10,362 bases of DNA from CAILDB01 sp049695975 (GTDB taxonomy: Bacteria > Patescibacteriota > Minisyncoccia > Phycocordibacterales > GWA1-40-21). The position numbers and the translations under genes are program-made. Below are positions 1-9,100 of this stretch, in pieces (position 1 is the first letter of the stretch; the number at the start of each line of letters is the position of its first letter). The stretch spans positions 1 through 10,362 of the forward strand of contig JBAVTE010000030.1 of the NCBI GenBank assembly GCA_049695975.1. The letters run 5' to 3'. A model generated the notes under the pieces. The model saw only the letters and a list, made by a program, of their open reading frames with translations. It was not told the DNA's origin and did no database searches.

Positions 1-1
1 G

Positions 2-3000
2 GCGGCGCCAACAGTTCACCCCGTAGCAGCTTCCGCGGCAGTGTCCTCTGGAGCACCCGTGGTGCAGCGCAGTGGCCGCACAATCAGCCCTGGACTGCAC
101 CAGCACCTAGGGAAGGGGGCACATCTGTTTGGCACACCATTGGGCCCTCAGGCTGCGCCGCCTAGTAGCATAGCTCCGCCCGGTGGTGGTCTAGGCCAGG
201 GGCCGTCGGGAGGGGGGGACCCATCGGGCCCCCCAGCCGCGCAGCCTAGCGGTGCAGCGCCGCCCGGCGGTGGTGCAGGCCAGGGGCCATCGGGAGGGGG
301 GGGCCCCTCGGGCCCTAGCAGCGGTGATGATTCGGGGAATGACCTAAACGCTGGCGGAGGGGGCGGTGGTGACGATTCTGGTGACCAGGGGCGCGACAGT
401 CGCCGCCCTCAGCGCTATGGGGTGCGCTCACGCGCGCAGCGCAGCAGTAGCGATTGGTATAGCTATGGTGACAGCGCAGCAGCCAACAGCAGCGGGAACC
501 AGGTCAGGAAGGAGTTTCACGTGGCGGCCCCTAAGCTGAGCGTGACTGACCGCGGCATGCAGCGCGTGCGTCAACTTCAGATGGCACTGGTGTACCTGAA
601 AGCGCAGCTGTCTAATAACAGGAGCAACAGCACCGTAGCCAGCGTGAGTCAGCACCTTGAGTGCTGCTTTGACGCTGAGCTGTCAGCGCGCTTCATGAAG
701 GTGCAGGAACCGCTGGAGAGGCTCGTTTGCAGCGAGTTAGGCCTCATCTCTCGCGTCCAACCCATCCCAGCAGCCTTCCACCGGGACGCGGCACAAACGG
801 CCGTCTCGGCGGTCAAGCGGCTGGTGTATAGGATGCAGCGGGATTATGAGCGGGCCATCGTCATGAGCGTGCGCCAGGGCTGCTGCACCGAGGGTTGCAG
901 CGCTGTCCCAAGTGAGGAGACACCAGGGGAGTTCATAGACAGGTTTGTGCTGCTGGCCAGCGATGCGGACGTCAAGCAGCAGCTGTCAGTGCGGCAGATG
1001 CTCAATATCCTGTCAGCGGGCTTCCACTCGGCAGTGGCAGCTGTTTGGGCGGGCCGCAGGGCCTCCAGGAAGCTGCTTAAGGTCAGCGCAGAGGGGGACC
1101 ATGAGAAGTTCTTCCGGCGCCTAGGGGAGGAAGCTGAGGTGTTAGATGACGAGTGGGACCGCTACGTCACCCGCCTGCGGGAGACGGGTGGCACAGCGCC
1201 GCCGGCAACCCCGGCGGCTGACCAACGCCCCTCAGGCGGCCGTCCCAGGTTCGCCAGGGGCCTTGCGGCCGGCAAGCAGGCCGCGGTTGCAGCGGCGTCA
1301 GCCACCGTTGAGGCGGATAGCGACGCAGAGGGGGACGTCGCGGACAAGCTGGACGCGCTTACAGCGCGCGTGGGGCAGCTCTGCGACGCGACGGAAGTGC
1401 TGCACCAAACAGTGGCTGCCGCCTCGTTGGCAGGCAACCAGCGTAAGCAGGCTATCCTGCAGCAGCAGCAGCAGAACGCTGCAGCCCCTGCCGGGGCACG
1501 GCAGCCGGTGCAGCAGCCGCAGCCGCCGTCGTCAGCACCGCAGCACCCTCAGCAGCAGCCCGCAGGCCCCGCAGCGGCACTGACCGCTCCCACGCGGCCA
1601 CAGCAGCCGCAGCCGCAGCAACGGCAGCAACGGCCGCCAGGGCCACGGTGTTATAGGTGTCAAGGCTACGGGCACATGGCAGCCAAGTGCGCCACGCCTG
1701 AGGAGTTTGCCCATGCCGCCGCAGCTGAGGATGACGGCGATGAAGCCGCTGGGGAGGTCATGATTGCGCCTGCAATGGCATACACTGGGGAGCATTCAGC
1801 TGCGGCATGGGTGCAAGATCTAGGGTCAGACGACGGGGAGTTCTTCGACTGCGGGCCTGAGGTAGCAGCCGCCACATGTGACAATGGGACAGAGGTGGCG
1901 CTTGCGACCTACAACGGTCAGCGCCTCCCTGAGTCTTTTGGCACAACTAGCCGCCCTGCTGCCCGCCAGGGCACCACAGGCGTGAGCAGCGCTAGCCTAG
2001 GCGCAGCGGACAGTCCCAACGGCACAGCGGGCAGCGGCACAGCCAGCAGCGGCATGGTAGGCGGTGGCGCAGTCATCAGCGGCGCGGCCGCCACCAGCAC
2101 AGTCACCATGGGGGGCGCTCGCATGTCTGAGGCGGCGGCACTCACGCTACTGCAGCAGCTAGCAGAGGAGGGCACCACAATCGAGATGGAGGGCAGCTCC
2201 TTTTCCCGCCTGCTGCGCAGCGAGGGCTCCACGCTGTTAGACGTGCTCGCCACGGGGCGGGTCCGCCTCTTACTTCGGGATTATTGCACGGGGGTGCCCA
2301 ACCTGTGGGCCAAGACTCCCCTCTACGACTTCGTGCCTCCTTCGCCAGCTCAGCTGACCGAGGAGGCAGGGGGGGAGACTAGGCAAGAGGAGGGTGTGTC
2401 AGCAGCGGTTCCAGCCAAGCGCCAGAGCCGTAGCCGCGAAGCAGCGGTGCTTGACATGCCCATAGACCCGGGCGAGGCAGCTACCGTGGGAGAGACAGTC
2501 ATGCTCACGGCGGAGAGGGCGGAACAGCTGCTGCAAGATCTGGAGAGACATATTAGGACAGCACCAGGCTTGTTTTTCCACAAGCAGGATCAGGAGGCTG
2601 ACGGTGTGCAGCTGGTGGTTGAGACATGGGGGGGAGGAGTTGATCGCGTGCTGCCGCCCAGGGCTATGGATGACGGTGGCGCAGCGTGCAACCTGATGGC
2701 AGACCAATATGCACGGTCGATTGGGGCCAAGAGGGTTCCCGTGCGCAGCGCCCTGAACGGGGCTGTGGGCGGGCCATGCCCCATCACGGAGGCTGTGTGG
2801 GCAGACATAGTGGTGGCAGCCGGTACCCCCCACCAGCAGGTGGTTGAGAAGCAGCTGTTTTATGTGGTGCAGAATGACAAACTGTACGACGTGCTCATCG
2901 GCACGGAGCCCACCAAATACGGGCCGCTGCAGAGCCACATTGATGGTATGGATCACCGCTATTACTACACTACCCAGCTAGGTCACCGTCACTCGCTGCC

Positions 3001-3151
3001 CATGGTGTCAGCTCGCAAAGCATCTAGCGCAGCGCGGGGCACAGCAGCGGCAGAAGCTGAGGCATTGCTGCTGGGCGACCTGTTCGCCTTCTCGGCTGCC
3101 CAACCCTCCACTCACGGTGGGGCCTCGAAGGCCTCATCGGGGGCGCGATGA
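2..3151 (+). CDS. gag: ORF1: Gag-like polyprotein with CCHC zinc knuckle and C-terminal aspartic protease (5' partial)
   Basis: Gag should form the cytoplasmic particle and bind element RNA; the C-terminal protease would process the polyproteins. The frame is open to the left edge. A GTG lies at 41, but eukaryotic translation would need an ATG and the first in-frame one is at 557, inside the Gag region, so the true start is probably upstream. Numbering residues from the GTG at 41: 35-115 is Gly/Pro-rich with a duplicated 28-residue unit; about 165-385 is the probable helical Gag core; 470-530 is Gln/Pro-rich with a short polyQ; 537-550 is a perfect CX2CX4HX4C knuckle; 551-855 is a low-complexity linker rich in Ala, Gly, Ser and Thr; about 860-970 is the protease. 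The protease triad is D878-G-G rather than D-S/T-G. The stop overlaps the ORF2 start by four bases (ATGA). Assignment as Gag-PR is firm; the Gag core is identified mainly by position. Confidence 0.88.
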   Translation, partial: AAPTVHPVAASAAVSSGAPVVQRSGRTISPGLHQHLGKGAHLFGTPLGPQAAPPSSIAPPGGGLGQGPSGGGDPSGPPAAQPSGAAPPGGGAGQGPSGGGGPSGPSSGDDSGNDLNAGGGGGGDDSGDQGRDSRRPQRYGVRSRAQRSSSDWYSYGDSAAANSSGNQVRKEFHVAAPKLSVTDRGMQRVRQLQMALVYLKAQLSNNRSNSTVASVSQHLECCFDAELSARFMKVQEPLERLVCSELGLISRVQPIPAAFHRDAAQTAVSAVKRLVYRMQRDYERAIVMSVRQGCCTEGCSAVPSEETPGEFIDRFVLLASDADVKQQLSVRQMLNILSAGFHSAVAAVWAGRRASRKLLKVSAEGDHEKFFRRLGEEAEVLDDEWDRYVTRLRETGGTAPPATPAADQRPSGGRPRFARGLAAGKQAAVAAASATVEADSDAEGDVADKLDALTARVGQLCDATEVLHQTVAAASLAGNQRKQAILQQQQQNAAAPAGARQPVQQPQPPSSAPQHPQQQPAGPAAALTAPTRPQQPQPQQRQQRPPGPRCYRCQGYGHMAAKCATPEEFAHAAAAEDDGDEAAGEVMIAPAMAYTGEHSAAAWVQDLGSDDGEFFDCGPEVAAATCDNGTEVALATYNGQRLPESFGTTSRPAARQGTTGVSSASLGAADSPNGTAGSGTASSGMVGGGAVISGAAATSTVTMGGARMSEAAALTLLQQLAEEGTTIEMEGSSFSRLLRSEGSTLLDVLATGRVRLLLRDYCTGVPNLWAKTPLYDFVPPSPAQLTEEAGGETRQEEGVSAAVPAKRQSRSREAAVLDMPIDPGEAATVGETVMLTAERAEQLLQDLERHIRTAPGLFFHKQDQEADGVQLVVETWGGGVDRVLPPRAMDDGGAACNLMADQYARSIGAKRVPVRSALNGAVGGPCPITEAVWADIVVAAGTPHQQVVEKQLFYVVQNDKLYDVLIGTEPTKYGPLQSHIDGMDHRYYYTTQLGHRHSLPMVSARKASSAARGTAAAEAEALLLGDLFAFSAAQPSTHGGASKASSGAR
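151..340 (+). repeat. Two-copy 84-bp in-frame tandem repeat in the Gag N-terminus
   Basis: Two adjacent units of 84 bp (28 codons) start near 151 and 235. Both encode a segment of the form PPGGGxGQGPSGGGxPSGP. The CCGCCC landmarks lie at 176 and 260, exactly 84 bp apart. The unit keeps the frame, so it lengthens a disordered Gly/Pro-rich N-terminal region. G-runs of up to nine bases occur inside it. Likely origin is unequal recombination or RT slippage. Confidence 0.75.
1649..1690 (+). other. CCHC zinc knuckle of Gag (nucleocapsid)
   Basis: The encoded segment CYRCQGYGHMAAKC matches CX2CX4HX4C exactly, with C537, C540, H545 and C550 (numbering from 41). It follows a basic, Pro/Gln-rich stretch. 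Such knuckles bind retroelement RNA in nucleocapsid and support packaging and primer annealing. Only one knuckle is present. Confidence 0.95.
2618..2950 (+). other. Retroviral-type aspartic protease domain with a DGG active-site triad
   Basis: The segment MDDGGAACNLM at ORF1 residues 876-886 aligns with the family consensus D[ST]GASCNL. The second signature, YDVLIGTEPTKYG, fits the hydrophobic-hydrophobic-Gly strand (usually DVILGMDWL) near residues 949-961. The domain ends ORF1, before the ORF2 start. The middle triad residue is Gly, codon GGT at 2675-2677; a single transition to AGT would restore Ser. The catalytic Asp (GAC at 2672) remains. Activity may be reduced or lost in this copy. The fold assignment is good; catalytic competence is uncertain. 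Confidence 0.78.
3148..3151 (+). promoter_or_regulatory. ATGA stop-start overlap between ORF1 and ORF2
   Basis: The ORF2 ATG (3148-3150) and the ORF1 TGA (3149-3151) share bases, placing ORF2 in the -1 frame. This arrangement is known from termination-reinitiation systems in eukaryotic viruses and some retroelements. It would set a Gag:Pol ratio without a fusion protein. The mechanism is inferred from the arrangement alone. Confidence 0.6.
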
Positions 3152-6100
3152 ATTTATCAGAGGGGTGTCAGCTGTTAGGAGCTGGCACGAGTGAGGGTGG
3201 CAAAGGGGACAGTGGCAGGGGGGGCGTCATGATATGGCGTATGCATTGTCTGCTGCTGTTTTTCACCTTGTGCGCCTTCAACTCGGCGTGGCTGTATATC
3301 TCGGGCCGGCGCCTCTGGCTAAAGGCAGCAGCGTGGTGGGAGACAGGGTTTCCAGCTGACATGCACACCACCTACTTCCACCAGGGGTACCTGACCGCAG
3401 TGCATGTTTCCCACCGTCGGGAGCTAGCACGCAGCCTGCTACCCAAGCATGGCAGGGTGAAAAATAACCGCGACAAGGCCCGCTTAGCCATGCGGCCCCG
3501 GGGTAGGGCAGTCAAATCACCGTCTAGGCAGGGACGCAGCGCCCACTCCAGTCGGTGGAGTGCTGCTGTCGCGGTAGTCACTTACATAGGCACGATGATT
3601 TTTGCGGTTGTGGCAGGCAGTCTGATGGGCCCCACAATGGTTATGGCAGCAGGAGTTGCTAGCGTTTCTTCCTATCACTGGGCGTGCACCACTCACTTTG
3701 GCAGCCATGAGGGTCTGTGGTTTAATGCGAGCACCACCGTCATCAACCTGCTGCCGCATGGGGTTGATATACCTGCTCCTGGCCTCAAATACACCAAGGA
3801 TGAGGAGTTTGACTGGTTGTACGGCAACTCACCGGATATTAGCGCTGACCAGCAGCAACGGCTGCAGGAGGCGGTACGATCTCTTAAGCACTGCTTCGCT
3901 TTTGAACTTTCAGACCTCACTGGTTACACAGGGCCGTGTGGCAACTTTAAGATACAGCTCACGCACGACCGGGCGATTTATGAGAAACCTAGAAGGCTGT
4001 CCCCTCTGGAACTTAGGGAAGCTCAGAAGGCAGTGAAAGATTTGCTAGATGCAGGGTTTATAGAGGTGTGCCCTATCAACGGCAAGTACGCATGTAATAT
4101 GGTGATTGCTGCCAAGAAGGATGAGAATGGTGTGTGGTGCAAGATCCGTTGCTGCCAGGATTACAGGAAGGTCAATAAGGACACGAAGCGCGAGGAGCAC
4201 GGTCTGCCTCACCCTGATGATGTATTTAGTCAACTGCAGGGGTCAACCATCTTCACCAAGTTGGACCTGCGGTCGGGGTTTTATCAGCTATGGATAGATG
4301 AGGAGGACAGGGATAAGACAGCATTTTGGTGCGACAGGGTCCTGTACCGCTTCAAGCGCATGCCTTTTGGGCTCAAGTGCGCTCCCATAGTGTTTCAGCG
4401 GGTGGTAGACCAGTGCTTGGCAGCAGGCGGGTGCAGTGAGTTCGCCATTGGATTTATAGATGACATCATCATCCACTCCAAGGATGCTGAGCAGCATATC
4501 GAGCACGTCAAGCAGGTGCTCGCTGCCCTCAACGCCCACGGGCTCAAGGTGCACCCCCAGAAGAGTGTGTTCGGGGCTGAAAGCGTGGAGTATTTGGGGC
4601 ACACTATCAGCAAGTACGGGCAGTCGCCCCATGAGGCCAAGACAAAAGCCATCAGGGACATGCCCCCTCCAACAAACGTGTCGGAGGTTCGCTCAGTGCA
4701 CGGGCTGCTTAGCTACTATAGGTGCTACTGTGAGAACTTCAGCGCGAAGGCAGCCCCGTTGACCGAGTTGACCAAGAAGAATGCTCACTGGCAGTGGGGC
4801 CCTGAGCAGCAGGCAGCCCTTGACATCCTCAAGGGGGAACTCTGCCAGCCAGGCAAAGCCCTTCGGCGCTTAGATTACTCCAAGCCGATCTTTCTGCACA
4901 CTGACTGGTCAAAAAGGGGCATTGGCGCAGTGATAGGACAGCTGGATGAGACTGACTTAGATGAACATGGCAAACCTAAGGAATACATGTGCGCCTGCAT
5001 CTCCCGGTCCCTCAACACGGCCGAGAAAAATTATGAGGCGTCTAAGGGGGAGATGCTGGCAGCTGTCTGGGCAATCAAAACCTTCAGGCACTACCTGCAT
5101 GGGGTTAGATTTCACTTAATCACAGATCACTCGGCGCTGCGGTGGCTAATCGACACCCCGCACACCGGGGGGCAATATGCTAGGTGGGCCATGATATTAC
5201 AGGAGTATGACTTTGAGGTGGTGCACCGCGCTGGCCAAATACACCAGAACGCGGATGCCCTCTCACGCCAGCCCTTACCTTCGGACGAGGACACCACAGG
5301 TGCACGGTTGGATGATGACTCAGCCCACGTGCATGCGTGCAGCGCCATCCTCGCCTCGCGGCCCACCACCGACAGTTTGGGCATCCGCGGGGGGGGAGGG
5401 CATGCAGCACTAGCAGTCATGGCTGACGCGCTGCACGAGGCCAGCTGCAGCAATCCGGAATACGTGCAGTCATGGGCAGCCGCTGCCACAGTGCAGTCCA
5501 GGCTGCGTGCCAACGCATCTTTTATAGACAGGTTTGCACCGTCCAATTTTAGTGTCTTTCAGGGCCACAATCCAGCCTTGTTGGACCATGGGGAGCAGGA
5601 GCTTTGGGCTGATGAACCAGAATCAGCAACTACCAGAGAGAAGCTGCACCGTAAGGCAGCAACGTGGGTCAGGACCGCGATGGCAGCGCCTGAAGGCCGG
5701 CCCTCAGGTGGCTCCCCACAACACCCCATCAAACTAGCAGGTGAAGGGGCAGATCATTTTGGGGTCAGGGCTACAACTGCACTTGACACTCAAGTGATAG
5801 CACCCCAGTTTTTCGCTAACACCCCCGCTGGCATCACTCTGTATGAGCCATTTGGAGGGCTGTGTGCAGGGCTGGAGATGGTGCTGGCCAATGGCATCCC
5901 CGTGAGGCGCTATCTTTATAGTGATATTAGCAAGGCGTGCCAGTTGGTTGCGCAACACCGCGTCACCCAGTTGGCCGCCCGTTACCCTAGCTTGTTCACT
6001 ATAGATGCAGCTGAGGGCATGTTCTGCCTGCCACAGGATGTTAGGCAGATCACGACCAGGCACCTGGTAGACGCGGGTGCGTTGGACGGCTCTCAGTGGC

Positions 6101-9100
6101 TCGTGGTGGCAGGGTGGGAGTGTCAGGACCTGAGTGCAGCAGGCAGCGGAGAAGGCCTGCAAGGCAAACGGTCCAACACATTCTACGACCTGTTGAGGAT
6201 TGTGGGGTCACTGCAACAACTGCAGTCACGCAAGCCCCCGGCTTACTTGTTAGAAAATACCTATATGAAGCACAAGAAGGGGAAGGTGCTGCGACGTGAC
6301 TATCCAAGGATATGCACAGCTATAGGACAGCCGATCACCATAGATGCAGCCCAGTGTGATTCATACGCCCACAGGCTGCGGTGTTTCTGGACCAATCTGG
6401 CTGACACAACCTTGTTGGCCCAGGTCTTTAGCAGGGCAGTTCGACGGACACCAGGCCTGCACGTTGACAGCATATTAGATGAAGGCAGGGTCACAGCACC
6501 TGTCCACAGGACCGAACGGTGTGGGTGGGAAGGCTGGTATGTCTGCAACAAGGGCACCCATGCGAACCCAGGGATGCGCTGTGTCTTGCCGACTTTGATG
6601 GCCACAGAAGGGTCATACAGCTTCCGGCCGGGCAAACCAGGCAGCATTTTTAGGGGCGATGACCCTTTGCTGCTCGCTGAGCCCTCAGAACCGAACCCTG
6701 ACGAGCGTGAAAGGGCATTGGGGTATAGAACGGGCACTACAGCTGCCCCAGGGGTCACTGACGCCCAGCGCCACCGCATTACCGGCGGTTGCATGGACGC
6801 CAACACTCTTAAAGCCATCCTTGCAATCAGCATGTACTTAGATCGTCACCAGGCCAGGGCACCCTGCACAGCCACAGCGAGCTGTGCAGCCGCCACCTGT
6901 AATAGCTGCGGAGCAGGGCAACTCCCTGTCCCCTTCAATGCGTCCATGGAGGGATGGGCACAGGAGTACATGCTGGCTGCAGCCACCTCTGCAGCTGATG
7001 CTGGCGCAGGCGAGATTTGGGAAGACCAGGCTGCATTGCAGTACCTGCAGCACCGCATCATGCCGACCGGTGTTTCAGATGCTGAGAAGCGACGGCTCCA
7101 GCGGTGCGCCGAGAGGTATAAATTGCAGTCACATGTGCTGTATCGGTGCATGGCCGACGGTACCGTTAGAGTGGTGCCAGCGCCGGACCAGCGGGCGAAG
7201 CTGGTGCAGGAGACACATGACCAGCTAGGCCACTTAGGGGAGAAGAGGACTGAGCAGCTGTTACGGCTCAAGTTCTGGTGGCGGGGGTTGCAGACCGATG
7301 TTGAGCAGTGCGTTTCAACCTGTGAGCCTTGTGCCAGGGCGAAGGTCGCATTCAACCAGCGCCAGCCCGAGCTGCAGCCGCTGCCCATCATGGGGTTATT
7401 CTATAGATGGGGGGTAGACCTGGCCGGGCCGTTCAAGGAAACACCTCGCGGCAACCAGTACGCCATGATAGCCATAGAGCATTGGTCAAAGACTGTGGTG
7501 GTGGTGCCCATCAAGAGCAAGGATGCGGTCACCACTGCCTACGCCTTTTTGCATCATGTGCTGGCCAGGTTTGGGGCACCTGCGGTGGTGCTGGCTGACC
7601 AGGGCAATGAGTGGGAGGCTCAATTCAGGCAGTTGTGCACCGATGCTTTCATAGATCTGCGCAGCAACAGTGCCAATCGCCCTTCAACCAACGGGCTGAC
7701 CGAGCGCGCAGTGCAGACCCTCAAGTCAGCTCTGGCCAAGTACTGCTTGGTTAATGAGTCAGCAGATGACTGGGATGAGCACTGTGCTTGGCTGGCCCTG
7801 GGCTACAACTGCAGCCCCCAGGCTTCCACCCGACTGGCCCCTTACCACATCTTGTACGGGCGTGTGCCTGCCATCCCCTCTTCACTGCAAGGAGAGCTGA
7901 TGAAGGCGCATGTCGATTTTGATAGTAACGACCAGATTGCAGTTGTAGCTGATGTACTGCAGCGAGCGGACATTTGCCGCCGGCTGTGCCCCACCATAGA
8001 TGAGAATCTAGCAAATGCTCAGCAGCGAGACTCACAGCGCTATGCCCATGTGCGCAGCGGGACGTACATTCCCAAGCCCAAGCCGCTGCAAGTTGGGGAT
8101 TATGTGTACGTGAAGTACCACGAGCCCAAGAGCACGCTGCAGATGGACACAATGCCTGTGATCTTGAAGGTGCACAAGTTAAGCGAGCATGGCGTCGTAA
8201 CCTTAATAGGCAAGTGTGGGGGCACAATCAAGGTGCACGTGAGCCACTGTGCTCGCTGCAGCCTGCCCAACATAGATCCGGTCATCAACCCATCCCTTCG
8301 GACCATCGGCCGGAATGTAGCATGCACGAAATGCGGTAGTAAGGGACAGGCAGCCCAGATGCTCCTGTGCGATGGGTGTGGGGATGCCTGGCACAACATG
8401 TGTCTTCCCAGGCCTCTTCCTGCCATCACACCCGAGGAGGAGGTGTGGATTTGCCCAGGGTGCGAGGCCAGCGGCTTGACCCCGTCTCAAGCTGCTGCGC
8501 AGCGAGCCTCTGAAGCACCAGAGCCTAGGTTGCCAGAGACAATGGTTTTTCCTAGTGCTGCACAGCGCAGGTACCAGGAACAGTGCAAGGCCTTAGATGG
8601 TAGGGTAGTCTGCAAAGTGTTTAACGACCCAGACACAGGGCGCAAGGCCAAGTTCTGGGGCACAGTACATTATAGAGGCATATTAGCCAGGCCTCACTAT
8701 TTTGAGGTCACATACACCGACGGCGATTCTGAAACTATGGCGTTAGCTGCACTCAAGAGAATTTTGCAGCCACCTGGCACTAAGATTCCTGTGGCAGCCA
8801 GGCCGGTGCCAGAGTCTGGCCATGCGACCCGCAGCAGCGCACGTCGTGCTCGCGGGGTGGCAGCTGTCGCGTGTGTGGTGTCTGGCTCCACTCCCGCAGA
8901 ACTGCTGGAGGACGGCATGCCGGGCGACTGGCAGGTTGGGGACAAGCAGCGCGCCCTGGACGCTTCAACCGCGTACTTGCGCCATCTTGCACCACGATCT
9001 GAGGTTACGTCTCAAGCAGTAGAGTCCTTAGCGGCAGCTGTGGATCTGTTCAGCTGCCTGTCAGTGCTCGACCCCTTTGGGGAGGGCTTAGCGGTAGCCA

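Noticed and set aside
1..23. GGCGCCAAC-like string at the window start as a primer-binding site
   Set aside because: No LTR end precedes it in view, the reading frame is open through it, and the match to a tRNA 3' end is too short.
1460..1474. CAG run in Gag as a microsatellite of interest
   Set aside because: Only five pure CAG units within a Gln/Pro-rich coding segment; ordinary for this composition.
2399..2956. Minus-strand open frame of 185 codons across the protease region
   Set aside because: It lies antisense to a clearly identified domain; long shadow frames are expected in GC-rich coding DNA and its protein matches nothing known to me.
3061..3151. Programmed -1 frameshift between ORF1 and ORF2
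   Set aside because: The overlap allows it, but no classic slippery heptamer is apparent and ORF2 has its own ATG in the ATGA overlap.
6846..7391. Minus-strand open frame of 181 codons opposite the integrase N-terminus
   Set aside because: It is antisense to conserved HHCC integrase coding, Cys/Ser-rich with no domain; treated as a shadow frame.
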